Counted from the first letter of the stretch, positions 9,645-19,893 are shown. The stretch is DNA of 64,000 bases from Marinobacterium zhoushanense (GCF_014641945.1 NZ_BMIJ01000004.1:436174-500173), one strand, 5' to 3'. Numbers and translations are program-made. The notes: generated by a model from the sequence alone, not told the origin.

Positions 9645-10421
9645 TCAGAATGGCAACCGCCCCTCGACCACCAGAGCAAACAGCTGATTCTGGGTGCCGA
9701 TACCGACCTTCTCGTAGAGGTGGCGCCGGTGCGTCAACACCGTGTTAACACTGATATCCAGATCCAGCGCGATCGCTTCGGAGTTATATCCAAGCACGAT
9801 CCTCGCGCCGACATCCAGCTCCCTGGCCGTCAACAGTTGGCCACAGGCCCCCTGCAAACGCGACATCACCCAGGGCAAGTCGAATCGAACCTGCTGCTGA
9901 CCGGCGAACGCAATATGCCGCTCCAGTATCGAAGCCAACACCGCACCGCCCTCCTCCAGCGGGCCACTGTCTAGATTGCGACGTGTAGCCGTATTCACTC
10001 GATACAGGTTCAGACAGAAGGGCTGGCCGTTGCTCTGGCCGATAAATGCGATCTTTTCGCGAATATCGCATCGTTCCATCAACTGATGCCGATACTCCTG
10101 ATCGTAGAATTCGTCCACCTGCACCTGGCGGATCCTGGGCTCAGTTTTTCTATCGCCAGCGGCCATCAACCCCAGGTTAGGGTCACGCAGGTAAAACACC
10201 TCGTCATACAGGCGCCGACACTCCTGGGCCAGAGGCTCACGTATGGATCCAGCAGAGAAAAGCGTAAAGGGGTGTTTCAAATAAGCGGGATAGGAGACCA
10301 GCACGCAGTGATCGGCACCGGTCAGCTTGTGCATGGTGTCTGCCAGCACCCGGTCAAACCGACACTGTCCGACACTGGATATCAGCGTCGCCAGCGACGA
10401 CTGGTCAAGCGTTGGGTTCAT
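9645..10421 (-). CDS. LuxR-type transcriptional regulator
   Basis: A 258-residue regulator. The C-terminal LuxR helix-turn-helix (about 195-250) reads LLTARELDVGARIVLGYNSEAIA...SVNTVLTHRRHLYEKVGI. The N-terminal 180 residues have no receiver aspartate pattern and no recognisable acyl-homoserine lactone domain, so it is likely a solo regulator with an unidentified sensor region. It is divergent from the Rieske oxygenase gene, with a perfect 18-bp palindrome between them, suggesting that it controls that gene and itself. The ligand is unknown. Confidence 0.8.
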   Translation of the reverse strand: MNPTLDQSSLATLISSVGQCRFDRVLADTMHKLTGADHCVLVSYPAYLKHPFTLFSAGSIREPLAQECRRLYDEVFYLRDPNLGLMAAGDRKTEPRIRQVQVDEFYDQEYRHQLMERCDIREKIAFIGQSNGQPFCLNLYRVNTATRRNLDSGPLEEGGAVLASILERHIAFAGQQQVRFDLPWVMSRLQGACGQLLTARELDVGARIVLGYNSEAIALDLDISVNTVLTHRRHLYEKVGIGTQNQLFALVVEGRLPF

Positions 10422-10521
10422 CTGTGGGCCTCATCGGCGCGTTTTTTATTGTTATCCACCCGTGTCGACCGGGCCTTCACTCGCCCTGGCAGTATTACAC
10501 GCCCCATCGCCAATATCGAGC

Positions 10522-10539
10522 CTCACAAGATCTTGTGAG
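10522..10539. promoter_or_regulatory. Perfect 18-bp palindrome CTCACAAGATCTTGTGAG
   Basis: The site is a perfect 9+9 dyad, about 67 bases before the Rieske oxygenase start and 100 bases before the luxR start. Its length and CT...AG ends recall operators of LuxR-type dimers. It is the obvious candidate operator of the adjacent regulator. Confidence 0.6.
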
Positions 10540-10606
10540 CGCCTCCCACACAGCGCTGATTTACCGTAGACACAGGCTTGCATACAACAACAAACAGGAG
10601 AGCCCC

Positions 10607-11740
10607 ATGTCACTGACACGAGTCCAGCGCGCCGCCCAGGCCGCCTGCCGCCGAATGGCCGATCGCCAAACTCCTTTCATCTACAACGAATGGTATGTTG
10701 CCGCGCTGTCCCGGGAGGTGGGCCGGGAATTGATGGCGCGCACCATCCTCGGCCGTCAGGTCGTATTGTTCCGCAAAGAAGACGGCACGCCCGTTGCGCT
10801 GGATAACCGTTGTGGTCACCGCTCCTTCCCGCTGTCACGCAGCATGTTGGACGGCGACACGGTCGTCTGTGGCTACCATGGTCTGCGCTATGACGAAAAC
10901 GGCCAGTGTATTGAGGTCCCCTCCCAGTGCAACTGCTCCGGCATCTCGATCCGCAGCTATCCCCTGCACCGGCAAGGTCCGGTAATCTGGATCTGGATGG
11001 GCGAGCCGGAACAGGCGGATATCGACAAGATCCCTGCTATGCCCATGCTCGAGGAGGGCTGGGTCACCTCCGAGGACTACATGGACCTGAAATGCAGCTA
11101 TGTCTATCTGCATGAGAATCTGCTCGACCTGACCCACCTGAGCTTCCTGCACGCCAATACCTTCGGTACGCCGGATTATGCCCGTGCCGAATTCGATACC
11201 GATATCAGCGACGACCGTTTCCTACTCAAACGTTATGTGGTGCCTACCCGTCTGCCGCCGGTCTGGGCGAAACCCACCAGGCTGGAGGGCAAGGATGCGG
11301 CGCGGATCACCACCTCCGATTTCGTGTCACCGGCGCTGCATATCGTGCACGGCGAGTTCTACGACATCGCGTTGGATGAGTCTGAGCGCCCGGACCAGCG
11401 GATCAAGACTGCGCATATTCCGACCCCCGCCACTGCCGACTCAACCCACTACTTCATCGTGCACGGCCGCAACTTCGCACTCGAAGAGGATGAGGTCACC
11501 GAGTTCATGCATCAGCAGTTGATGGCCGCATTCCAGGAGGATGTGGTCGGTCTCCAGGCGGTGTCGCAGATGATCGAGGAGCAGGGCGATTCGGACGACT
11601 ACTACGAGATCTCGGTCAAGGCCGATGCTGCCAGCGTGGCCATGCGCCGCTACCTCAAGCGCCGGGCCGAAGCTGAACTCACCGAGCGTGAAGCCGCTGT
11701 TGCAGTGAACAGCACGCCTAACAAACTAGCCCCTGCGTAA
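10607..11740 (+). CDS. Rieske non-haem iron oxygenase, VanA-like
   Basis: A 377-residue oxygenase component. The Rieske [2Fe-2S] ligands are Cys69/His71 and Cys88/His91 (RCGHRSF and VCGYHGLRY), and the mononuclear iron motif is ENLLDLTHLSFLH with Asp174, His177 and His182. The layout is that of vanillate O-demethylase-type enzymes, which remove O- or N-methyl groups or hydroxylate rings. No ferredoxin reductase (VanB type) lies nearby, so electrons must come from a protein encoded elsewhere. The start follows CAGGAG; the open frame upstream overlaps luxR and is ignored. Substrate unknown; the surrounding methyl-group metabolism is suggestive only. Confidence 0.88.
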   Translation: MSLTRVQRAAQAACRRMADRQTPFIYNEWYVAALSREVGRELMARTILGRQVVLFRKEDGTPVALDNRCGHRSFPLSRSMLDGDTVVCGYHGLRYDENGQCIEVPSQCNCSGISIRSYPLHRQGPVIWIWMGEPEQADIDKIPAMPMLEEGWVTSEDYMDLKCSYVYLHENLLDLTHLSFLHANTFGTPDYARAEFDTDISDDRFLLKRYVVPTRLPPVWAKPTRLEGKDAARITTSDFVSPALHIVHGEFYDIALDESERPDQRIKTAHIPTPATADSTHYFIVHGRNFALEEDEVTEFMHQQLMAAFQEDVVGLQAVSQMIEEQGDSDDYYEISVKADAASVAMRRYLKRRAEAELTEREAAVAVNSTPNKLAPA

Positions 11741-11903
11741 CGCCACCTAGCAGTGCAGATACGACCGTACCGCGGATAGACCTTCGTCACCTGGGTTCCA
11801 GGCCAGCGTCTTAGGCCGACCGACAACCCGGCAGCACACTGATGAAATGCGCCTGCTGAACAAACTATGACCAGCTCAATATTAGAATAAAAAGGAGCAC
11901 ACT

Positions 11904-12956
11904 ATGCTGAGCAATAAAGGTTTCAAAACCGCCCTCGCCGCTCTGATGCTGAGCACTTCACTGACTGCTTACGCGGACGAACCGATCATCATGCATATAG
12001 CCACCGCCGGCCCTCCGGGCCATGTCCAGAACAGCGTGGTATTCCCGACCTGGGGTAAGTGGATCGAGGATGCCACGGAGGGGCGCGTACAGATAAAGCT
12101 GGAGTACGGTCTGGGTGATCAGGGCTCATTCTTCACCCTGGTGGAGGATGGCGTCGCCGATGCCGCCTGGAGCTTCCACGGCTATGTGCCGGGGCGCTTC
12201 CGTCTGACCAAGATGGCGGAGCTGCCGGGGCTGGGCGTCAACGCTGAAGCCGCTTCCGCCGCCTACTGGGAGGTATACCAGCAGTACTTCGCCAAGGCGG
12301 GCGAACATGATGGCGTCGAGCTGATGGGACTGTTCACCCACGGACCCGGCCAGATCTTCAGCAAGCAGGAGATCAACAGTCTCGCCGATCTGCAGGGCAA
12401 GAAGATCCGCCTGGGCGGGGGGATCCAGCAGGATATCGGCGAACGTCTGGGCGTTACCCCGGTAGCGGCGCCGGGACCGAAGGTCTACGAGCTGATGCAG
12501 CAGGGTATCGTCGATGGCGTGTTCATGCCGGCGGCCAGTGAAAAGGATTTCCGCCTCGCCGAGGTCGCGCCCAACCTGACCCTGTTGCCGGGCGGGCTCT
12601 ACCTGGGCAGCTTCGCGATCATCGCCAACGAGGAGTTCCTCGACAAACTGAGTGCGAAGGATCGACAGGCGGTTATGGCGGTCTCCGGAGCACAGCTCTC
12701 AATCCTGGCCGGCCAGGCCTGGGACCAGTCCGATAAGAACGGCATCGCCGCGGCCCAGCAGAACCAGGTTGCGATAAAACAGGTCGGAGACGACTCACCG
12801 CTTGCCCTGGATTACTGGAAACTCACTGCTGGCATGGATCAGAACTGGATCGACAGCGTCAGCGATCCCGATGTGAATGCGGCAGAAGCGCTGAACAGGT
12901 TCCGCGAAAGCGCACAACGCTATCAGTCACAACAGGGGGGCAGTGCAGCACGCTAA
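11904..12956 (+). CDS. TRAP transporter substrate-binding protein, DctP family
   Basis: A 350-residue periplasmic protein with an N-terminal signal peptide (about 1-24, cut after TAYA). The body is DctP-like: MHIATAGPPGHVQNSVVFPTWGKWIEDATEGRVQIKLEYG, and the conserved SLADLQGKKIRLGGG...GVTPVAAPGPKVYELMQQGIVDG. Such proteins capture carboxylate-type solutes for DctQM symporters. No DctQ or DctM gene follows; the next gene is betB after a 540-base gap. It may serve a membrane unit elsewhere or act with the Rieske oxygenase 160 bases upstream. An AAAGGAG site precedes the ATG. Confidence 0.87.
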   Translation: MLSNKGFKTALAALMLSTSLTAYADEPIIMHIATAGPPGHVQNSVVFPTWGKWIEDATEGRVQIKLEYGLGDQGSFFTLVEDGVADAAWSFHGYVPGRFRLTKMAELPGLGVNAEAASAAYWEVYQQYFAKAGEHDGVELMGLFTHGPGQIFSKQEINSLADLQGKKIRLGGGIQQDIGERLGVTPVAAPGPKVYELMQQGIVDGVFMPAASEKDFRLAEVAPNLTLLPGGLYLGSFAIIANEEFLDKLSAKDRQAVMAVSGAQLSILAGQAWDQSDKNGIAAAQQNQVAIKQVGDDSPLALDYWKLTAGMDQNWIDSVSDPDVNAAEALNRFRESAQRYQSQQGGSAAR

Positions 12957-13495
12957 CGCCTCGGGTCTGCGCTCTATGGGCAGGCCCTCCCCGCTTCTAC
13001 GACTCCATTCGCCATCACTATGAGGTAGTTTTTCAACTTCCTTATCAGTTATGAATATTTTTCAACACATAATCTGCTCTTATCTGTCTCTGTGATCGCC
13101 TCCCCATCGCCCATGGGATAGCTGCGCACAAAAATGCGACATATCCAGCTTCGCCTTCGCCTGCAGCCTTGTCATATCCGTTGAATTCAACCGATTAGAG
13201 ACGCCCTGTTTTGGCTCGACGTCAAAAATCGGTGTTCATTTTCGGCGCGATACCGGCCTTTTCACCCTCGGAGAACGGCTTTTCCTGGCAAATAACCACT
13301 GGCCTGATCACGTCACAAACCTTTCAATTTACGACACAAAATATATAAACCCTTACTTATCAACGATTTATAAATATTTGGCTTTTTTGACTTTTGTCAA
13401 AGAAGCTTTATTTTTAATTAAACGATCAATCAATAAAAAATTCCAGCTCCGTCAGGCTGGATGAGTTACCGGCTAGAGACTGAGGAATAACTTCG
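12957..13495. other. Intergenic region upstream of betB, AT-rich in its second half
   Basis: A 539-base gap with no gene that I can support. The first half is of mixed composition. From about 13320 it is AT-rich and holds a TTTGAC-TTTT-GTCAAA dyad (13386-13401) and a BetI-like operator (13414-13433). It is the control region of the choline genes. Confidence 0.6.
13414..13433. promoter_or_regulatory. BetI-like operator
   Basis: TTAATTAAACGATCAATCAA, read on the other strand, matches the BetI operator pattern TTGATTGnACGnTCAATnAA (as I recall it) with two mismatches. It lies 63 bases before the betB start. BetI is the choline-responsive TetR repressor of bet genes, but no betI gene is in the window. 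Confidence 0.6.
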
Positions 13496-14956
13496 ATGCA
13501 GCAGCACGCACTCTATATTCACGGCCAGTACCGCAACGCCAGCTCTGGCGAGACCTTCGTCAGCCGTAACCCGGCCAGCGGCGAGGTGATCGCCGAGATC
13601 CAGCAGGCCGCCCAGGCCGATGTGGATGCCGCCGTCGCCTCCTGCCGCGAAGGCCAGGCGATCTGGGGCGCCCTGAGCGGCGCCGAGCGCGGCCGTATCC
13701 TGATGCGCGCGGTGCAGATCCTGCGTGAGCGCAACGATGAGCTGGCCAGAATCGAGGTGCTGGATACCGGCAAGCCGCTGCAGGAAGCGATCTGCGTGGA
13801 CATTGTCACCGGTGCCGACGTGATCGAGTACTACGCAGGTCTTGCCGCCTCCCTCGGCGGCGAACACCAGCAGTTGGGCTCTACCAACTTCTTCTATACC
13901 CGGCGCGAACCGCTCGGTGTCTGCGCCGGTATCGGCGCCTGGAACTACCCGATCCAGATCGCCATGTGGAAGGCCGGGCCCTGCCTGGCCGCCGGCAACG
14001 CGATGCTGTTCAAGCCCTCGGAGGAGACCCCGCTGGGCGCACTTAAGCTGGCCGAGATTTTCACCGAAGCCGGTCTGCCCGATGGCGTGTTCAACGTGGT
14101 GCAAGGCGATGCCCGGGTCGGCCAGATGCTCACCGCCCACCCCGGCATCGCCAAGGTCTCCTTCACCGGCGAATGCGGCACCGGCAAGAAGGTAATGGAA
14201 GCCAGTGCGAAAACCCTGAAGTCGGTGACCATGGAGCTGGGCGGCAAATCACCGCTGATCGTGTTCGACGATGCCGACCTGACCAACGCCGTGTCCGGCG
14301 CCATGCTGGCCAACTTCTATACCCAGGGCGAGGTGTGCACCAACGGCACCCGGGTGTTCGTGCATGAGTCGCTCTACGACGCCTTCCTTGAGCAGCTGGC
14401 CGAACGCACCGCGAAACTGAAGATCGGCGACCCGATGGATATGCAGACCCAGGTCGGCGCGCTGATCTCCGAAGCCCACCTGGACAAGGTGCTCGGCTAT
14501 ATCGACGCGGCCAAGGCCGCCGGCGCCCGCCTGCTCTGCGGTGGCCAGCGCGTGACCGAGGGCGAACTGGGCAAGGGCAACTTCGTCGCCCCCACCGTGT
14601 TCGCCGACTGCACCGACGACATGCCGCAGGTGCGCGAGGAGATCTTCGGTCCGGTGATGTCGGTGCTGAAGTTCAGCTCCGAGGAGGAGGTACTCAAGCG
14701 CGCCAATGATACCGACTACGGTCTGGCCGCGGGCCTGTTTACCCGCGACCTGAGCCGGGCACACCGGGTGATCGCCCAGCTGCAGGCGGGGATCTGCTGG
14801 ATCAACACCTGGGGCGCCTCCCCCGCCGAGATGCCGGTAGGCGGCTACAAGCTGTCCGGTATCGGCCGCGAGAACGGCGCCGAGACCCTGGCCCACTACA
14901 CCCAGACCAAGGCGGTGTATGTGGAACTCGGCGACATCGAGTCGCCCTATGCCTGA
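13496..14956 (+). CDS. betB: Betaine aldehyde dehydrogenase
   Basis: A 486-residue NAD(P)-dependent aldehyde dehydrogenase that oxidises betaine aldehyde to glycine betaine. The catalytic residues are Glu247 in MELGGKSP and Cys281 in [10 protein letters not shown]; the cofactor region is [12 protein letters not shown] and [12 protein letters not shown]. Length and sequence fit E. coli BetB closely. The start has a GAGG site. It is the first gene of betB-betA-choX-choW-choV, where betI would often precede it but is missing. Confidence 0.96.
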   Translation: MQQHALYIHGQYRNASSGETFVSRNPASGEVIAEIQQAAQADVDAAVASCREGQAIWGALSGAERGRILMRAVQILRERNDELARIEVLDTGKPLQEAICVDIVTGADVIEYYAGLAASLGGEHQQLGSTNFFYTRREPLGVCAGIGAWNYPIQIAMWKAGPCLAAGNAMLFKPSEETPLGALKLAEIFTEAGLPDGVFNVVQGDARVGQMLTAHPGIAKVSFTGECGTGKKVMEASAKTLKSVTMELGGKSPLIVFDDADLTNAVSGAMLANFYTQGEVCTNGTRVFVHESLYDAFLEQLAERTAKLKIGDPMDMQTQVGALISEAHLDKVLGYIDAAKAAGARLLCGGQRVTEGELGKGNFVAPTVFADCTDDMPQVREEIFGPVMSVLKFSSEEEVLKRANDTDYGLAAGLFTRDLSRAHRVIAQLQAGICWINTWGASPAEMPVGGYKLSGIGRENGAETLAHYTQTKAVYVELGDIESPYA

Positions 14957-15005
14957 CAGGCGCCTGTAACGACAAACATTTAACGGTTTAGCAGGGTACA
15001 GATAG

Positions 15006-16757
15006 ATGAACGCTTTCGATTACATCATTGTCGGCGCCGGTTCCGCCGGTTGCGTACTGGCGAACAGGCTCAGCGCTGACGGTCGCACCTCCGTACTGCT
15101 GTTGGAAGCGGGCGGCTCCGATCGCAGCCTGTTTATCCAGATGCCGACCGCCCTCTCCTACCCGATGAACAACGAGCGTCACACCTGGCAGTTCCATGCT
15201 GAGAAGGATGCGGGAATCGACGGCCGCGCACTGCACTGTCCGCGCGGCAAGGTGCTTGGCGGCAGCTCCTCAATCAACGGCATGGTCTACGTGCGCGGCC
15301 ACGCCTGCGACTTCGACCAGTGGGAACACGCCGGTGCCAGCGGCTGGAGCTACCAGGACTGCCTGCCCTACTTCAAGCGTGCCGAGACCTGGTCCGAGGG
15401 CGCCGACGACTACCGTGGCGGCGATGGCCCACTGGCCACCTGCAACGGCAACGAGATGTCACTGAACCCGCTGTACCAGGCTTTCATCGATGCCGGTGAG
15501 CAGGCGGGATATCCGAAAACCGCCGACTACAACGGTTATTGCCAGGAGGGCTTCGGCCCGATGCACATGACCGTGCGCAGTGGCGTTCGCGCGTCCACCT
15601 CCAACGCTTATCTGCGCGAGGCGCTGGCCCGGCAGAACCTGACGCTGCAGCAGGGTGTCACCTGCCGCCGCGTGCTGCTCGACGGCAAACGCGCCAGCGG
15701 CGTGGAGTATGAGTTGAATGGCAAGGTGGTACAGGCATCGGCCAGCAAAGAGGTGATCCTCAGTGCCGGTTCCATCGGCTCGCCCCATCTGCTGCAACTG
15801 TCCGGCATCGGCTCAGCTGAAGTGCTGAAACAGGCGGGTGTTGAGGTCAAGCATGAGCTGCCCGGCGTCGGCGAAAACCTGCAGGACCACCTGGAGGTCT
15901 ACTTCCAGTACCGCTGCAACGAAAAGATCACCCTGAACGGCAAACTGGACCTGCTCAGCATGGGCCTGATCGGCAGCCGCTGGATGCTGTTCAAGGATGG
16001 TTTGGGCGCCACCAACCACTTCGAATCCTGCGGCTTCATCCGCTCCCGGGCCGGGCTGAAGTGGCCCAATATCCAGTACCACTTCCTGCCTGCGGCGATG
16101 CGCTACGACGGCCAGGCCGCATTCGATGGCCACGGTTTCCAGGTCCATGTCGGCCCCAACAAGCCGGAGAGCCGCGGCACGGTACGCATCAAGAGTGCCG
16201 ATCCACATGTCGCCCCCGAGATCCGTTTCAACTACCTGAGCACCGAGCAGGATCAGCAGGACTGGCGCGACTGCATCCGCCTGACCCGCGAGATCCTCAA
16301 TCAGCCGGCGCTGGATGGCTACCGTGGCGAGGAGATCCAGCCCGGCGCCAGCATACAAACGGACGAGGAGATTGACGCCTGGGTGCGCCAGAACGTGGAG
16401 AGCGCCTACCACCCCTCCTGCTCCTGCAAGATGGGCGCGGCCGACGACCCGATGGCGGTGGTCGATCCTGAGTGCAGGGTGCGCGGACTTGAGGCCCTGC
16501 GCGTGGTGGACTCGTCGATATTCCCGACCATTACCAACGGCAACCTGAACGCGCCGACGATCATGGTGGCGGAGAAAGCCGCCGACCTGATTCTGGGCAA
16601 GCAACCCCTTGCCCCCTCCGACGTGCCGGTATGGATAGATGACAAATGGACCGAGCGTCAACGTCCCGGCAGAGCGGCTCGTCCCGCTGCGGGGGCGACT
16701 ACCGGCAGCTCAACCGCCGGACAAAGCCAATACCTGCCACTGGAGGTATCCAACTAA
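15006..16757 (+). CDS. betA: Choline dehydrogenase
   Basis: A 583-residue GMC-family flavoprotein that oxidises choline to betaine aldehyde at the membrane. The FAD site is [17 protein letters not shown] (about 5-21). The GMC signature [23 protein letters not shown] (about 78-100; first 20 key residues [16 protein letters not shown]) and the active-site region [10 protein letters not shown] near residue 475 are present. The protein is some 25 residues longer than E. coli BetA, through a Gly/Ala/Thr-rich tail ([16 protein letters not shown] onward) that looks disordered. It follows betB by 49 bases. Confidence 0.95.
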   Translation: MNAFDYIIVGAGSAGCVLANRLSADGRTSVLLLEAGGSDRSLFIQMPTALSYPMNNERHTWQFHAEKDAGIDGRALHCPRGKVLGGSSSINGMVYVRGHACDFDQWEHAGASGWSYQDCLPYFKRAETWSEGADDYRGGDGPLATCNGNEMSLNPLYQAFIDAGEQAGYPKTADYNGYCQEGFGPMHMTVRSGVRASTSNAYLREALARQNLTLQQGVTCRRVLLDGKRASGVEYELNGKVVQASASKEVILSAGSIGSPHLLQLSGIGSAEVLKQAGVEVKHELPGVGENLQDHLEVYFQYRCNEKITLNGKLDLLSMGLIGSRWMLFKDGLGATNHFESCGFIRSRAGLKWPNIQYHFLPAAMRYDGQAAFDGHGFQVHVGPNKPESRGTVRIKSADPHVAPEIRFNYLSTEQDQQDWRDCIRLTREILNQPALDGYRGEEIQPGASIQTDEEIDAWVRQNVESAYHPSCSCKMGAADDPMAVVDPECRVRGLEALRVVDSSIFPTITNGNLNAPTIMVAEKAADLILGKQPLAPSDVPVWIDDKWTERQRPGRAARPAAGATTGSSTAGQSQYLPLEVSN

Positions 16758-16848
16758 CTATCTGGTCAGTAGAGAGCATCAGCTCCACGGCCCTTTTTGA
16801 TCCTTTGCAGTGCCCCATAAAAAGACTAATAGCATAGAGGTATCAACG

Positions 16849-17823
16849 ATGAAGAAAGCGAGTAGCCGTAATAACAGCATCCGCGTCAGTATCTACCGTG
16901 CCGGTGCAGCACTCACGCTGAGCACTGCACTCTCGCTGACAACCCAGGCCCAGGCAGCAGACTGCTCCACCGTACGTTTTTCCGATGTCGGCTGGACCGA
17001 CATCACCGCCACCACGGCCATCACCAGTGAAGTGTTGCAGGGTCTTGGCTACAGCACGAAGACTCACCTGCTGTCGGTTCCGGTCACCTACACCACCATG
17101 GCCAACGGCTCGATCGACGTATTCCTCGGCAACTGGATGCCGACCATGGAGGGCGATATCGCCAAGTATCGCGATAACGGCACAGTGGAAACCGTACGCG
17201 CGAACCTAGAAGGGGCCAAATACACCCTGGCGGTGCCCAAGTACGTCTACGACGCCGGGGTTCACTCTTTTGCCGATCTAGCCAAATTCGCCGACCAGTT
17301 CAAGAACCGCATCTACGGCATCGAACCGGGTAACGACGGCAACCGCCTGATCCAGGATATGATCGACGCCGACGCTTTCGGCCTGAAGGGCTTCAAACTG
17401 GTTGAATCCAGCGAAGCCGGCATGGTGTCCCAGGTCTCCCGTGCCGTTAAGCGCGAGGATTGGGTCGCCTTTCTGGGCTGGGCACCACACCCGATGAACT
17501 CAAACTTCGAGATCGAGTACCTCTCCGGCGGTGATGACTACTTCGGCCCCAACTACGGTGGCGCAAACGTCTACACCAATGTGCGCAAGGGCTATACCGG
17601 GGAGTGCCCCAACGTGGGCAAGCTTCTCACCAACCTCAATTTCAGCCTCAAGCTCGAAAACGAAGTCATGGGCCTGATTCTCGACGAAGGCCAGCAACCA
17701 GACGCAGCTGCCCGCAGCTGGCTGAAAGCGAATCCCGACGTGCTCAATAGCTGGCTGGCCGGGGTCACCACCCTCGACGGTTCAGACGCACTCACCGCGG
17801 TTCGTTCGCATCTTGGACTTTAA
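16849..17823 (+). CDS. choX: Choline ABC transporter substrate-binding protein
   Basis: A 324-residue periplasmic protein of the OpuAC/ProX family. The signal peptide ends near TQAQA-ADC (about 36). The mature part begins VRFSDVGWTDITATTAI and contains FLGNWMPTMEGD and VAFLGWAPHPMN, the Trp-rich boxes that cage a quaternary ammonium in ChoX. It delivers choline to ChoW/ChoV. The start used is the ATG after TAGAGG; an upstream in-frame ATG lacks a site. It is followed by choW after 14 bases. Confidence 0.93.
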   Translation: MKKASSRNNSIRVSIYRAGAALTLSTALSLTTQAQAADCSTVRFSDVGWTDITATTAITSEVLQGLGYSTKTHLLSVPVTYTTMANGSIDVFLGNWMPTMEGDIAKYRDNGTVETVRANLEGAKYTLAVPKYVYDAGVHSFADLAKFADQFKNRIYGIEPGNDGNRLIQDMIDADAFGLKGFKLVESSEAGMVSQVSRAVKREDWVAFLGWAPHPMNSNFEIEYLSGGDDYFGPNYGGANVYTNVRKGYTGECPNVGKLLTNLNFSLKLENEVMGLILDEGQQPDAAARSWLKANPDVLNSWLAGVTTLDGSDALTAVRSHLGL

Positions 17824-17837
17824 AACGGGTAATCAAC

Positions 17838-18686
17838 ATGAACTGGCTAACCGAACATAAACTGCCGCTCGGCGCGGCGATGGAAAATTTCGTCGACTGG
17901 CTGACGATGCACGCCTCCTGGCTGTTCGACGCCATATCCGGTTCACTGGAGTGGATGATCCTCAACCTGGTCACGCTGATGCAGTGGTTTCCGCCGACTG
18001 TGCCGATTTTGGCGACTGCGGCCATCGCCTGGTTCTGGCACCGCAGCATCGCGCTGGTGATTTTCGTTACCTTCGCACTACTGCTGATCCTGAATCTGGG
18101 CTACTGGCAGGAGATGCTGGAGACCTTCGTACTGGTATTGGCCGCTACCACCCTCTGCGTTCTGATCGGTGTACCGCTTGGCATCCTGGCCGCGCACAAA
18201 CCCTGGGTCTATACCCTGCTGCGTCCGATCCTGGACCTGATGCAGACCATACCCACCTTCGTCTACCTGATCCCGACGCTGGTGCTGTTCGGCCTCGGTG
18301 TGGTGCCGGGCCTGATCTCCACCATCATCTTCGCCATCGCTGCACCGATCCGCCTGACCTATCTGGGCATCGTCAACGTACCTGAAGAACTGATGGAAGC
18401 GGGCAAAGCGTTCGGCGCCACGCCGAGAAAACTGCTGTTCAAGGTGGAGCTGCCGGCCGCCATGCCACAGATCATGGCCGGCATCACCCAGTGCATCATG
18501 TTGTCACTGTCGATGGTAGTGATCGCGGCACTGGTCGGCGCCGACGGCCTCGGCAAACCGGTGGTGCGCGCGCTGAACACCGTCAATATCTCGCAAGGGT
18601 TCGAAGCCGGACTGGCGATCGTACTGGTCGCCGTGATCCTCGACCGCCTGTGCAAGGCGCCGGCAAGCCGTGCCGCGAAACGCTAA
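17838..18686 (+). CDS. choW: Choline ABC transporter permease
   Basis: A 282-residue BPD-type permease with about seven membrane spans. The conserved coupling-loop region is EELMEAGKAFGATPRKLLFKVELPAAMPQIMAG (EAA motif, about 180-212). It resembles ProW/OpuAB, with the ChoW-like short N terminus. It forms the membrane channel of the choline importer with ChoX and ChoV, all in one operon feeding BetA. Confidence 0.94.
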   Translation: MNWLTEHKLPLGAAMENFVDWLTMHASWLFDAISGSLEWMILNLVTLMQWFPPTVPILATAAIAWFWHRSIALVIFVTFALLLILNLGYWQEMLETFVLVLAATTLCVLIGVPLGILAAHKPWVYTLLRPILDLMQTIPTFVYLIPTLVLFGLGVVPGLISTIIFAIAAPIRLTYLGIVNVPEELMEAGKAFGATPRKLLFKVELPAAMPQIMAGITQCIMLSLSMVVIAALVGADGLGKPVVRALNTVNISQGFEAGLAIVLVAVILDRLCKAPASRAAKR

Positions 18687-18699
18687 AAGGGGTAGAAAA

Positions 18700-19893
18700 A
18701 TGAAAGCAGTCAGCATTCGCAACCTGGACGTAGTATTCGGCAACAATGTGCCACGCACTCTGGGCATGCTCGATCAGGGCAACACCCGACAGCAGATACT
18801 GGAAGCCACCGGCGATGTCGTGGGTGTGCACGACGCCAACCTGGAGGTAAACCAAGGCGAGATCTGTGTGTTGATGGGGCTCTCCGGATCCGGTAAATCC
18901 AGCCTGCTGCGCGCCGTCAACGGCCTTAACCCGATCAGCCGCGGCTCGCTCGAAGTCCGTGACGGTGACCGGATGGTCAACATGGCCGGGTGCCAGGGGC
19001 ACAGCCTGCGTCATATGCGCAGCAAGCGTATCTCAATGGTATTCCAGAAGTTCGCCCTGATGCCCTGGCTCAGCGTGGTCGATAACGTGGCCTTCGGCCT
19101 TGAGATGCAGGGGATAGGGAAAAACGAACGGCGCAAACAGGCGATGGAGAAGCTGGAGATGGTGGGCCTGGCCGAGTGGCACAACAAGCTGCCACATGAG
19201 CTCTCCGGCGGAATGCAGCAGCGCGTCGGTTTGGCCCGTGCTTTCGCCATGGACAGCGATATCCTGTTGATGGACGAACCGTTCTCGGCGCTGGACCCGT
19301 TGATCCGTACCCAGCTACAGGATGAGTTGATATCCCTGCAGCGCCAACTGCACAAAACCATACTGTTCGTCAGTCACGATCTGGACGAAGCGCTGAAGAT
19401 CGGCTCCCACATCGCGATCATGGAATCGGCACGCATTATCCAGCACGGTGCGCCCGAGGATATCGTACTCAACCCAAGCAACGCCTATGTGGAGAAGTTC
19501 GTCGCCCATACCAATCCACTCAACGTACTGCGCGGCCGCTCACTGATGACCGGCATCAACAGCCTGAGCTGCGAGAACAACCGTCTGTTGCTGAATGCCT
19601 ACGACCAGAGCCATGTACACCTCGACGCCGGTAAACCGGTCTCAGCCCAGAGCAATGGCCAGGCACTCGAAATCAAGCAGTGGCAGGACCACTACCTGCT
19701 CGACGAGTTGCGCGAGAACATGCTGATGGTCGCCAACCCCGATATCTCCATGCGCACCGCCATCGAGCTGCGCTACCGCACCGGGCGGCCCGTGTTGCTC
19801 AGCGATGGTGACCGCCTGGTGGGCATGCTCTCGGACAAGGACTTCTATCACGCGTTGCTGGGCAAGCACTTCACCCAAACCGAAGCCGCCTGA
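18700..19893 (+). CDS. choV: Choline ABC transporter ATP-binding protein
   Basis: A 397-residue ATPase. Walker A is [12 protein letters not shown] (about 56), the signature LSGGMQQR, and Walker B ILLMDEPFSAL. An N-terminal extension before Walker A (VFGNNVPRTLGMLDQG) and a C-terminal CBS-like segment ending RPVLLSDGDRLVGMLSDKDFYHAL are typical of ProV/ChoV proteins. The start is the ATG after AAAGGGGT, 13 bases beyond choW; an in-frame ATG inside choW is less likely. Last gene of the choline transporter. Confidence 0.94.
   Translation: MKAVSIRNLDVVFGNNVPRTLGMLDQGNTRQQILEATGDVVGVHDANLEVNQGEICVLMGLSGSGKSSLLRAVNGLNPISRGSLEVRDGDRMVNMAGCQGHSLRHMRSKRISMVFQKFALMPWLSVVDNVAFGLEMQGIGKNERRKQAMEKLEMVGLAEWHNKLPHELSGGMQQRVGLARAFAMDSDILLMDEPFSALDPLIRTQLQDELISLQRQLHKTILFVSHDLDEALKIGSHIAIMESARIIQHGAPEDIVLNPSNAYVEKFVAHTNPLNVLRGRSLMTGINSLSCENNRLLLNAYDQSHVHLDAGKPVSAQSNGQALEIKQWQDHYLLDELRENMLMVANPDISMRTAIELRYRTGRPVLLSDGDRLVGMLSDKDFYHALLGKHFTQTEAA

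Noticed and set aside
10607..11740. GbcA glycine betaine monooxygenase
   Set aside because: The Rieske and iron motifs and overall layout fit VanA-like enzymes better than GbcA, and no gbcB reductase is adjacent.
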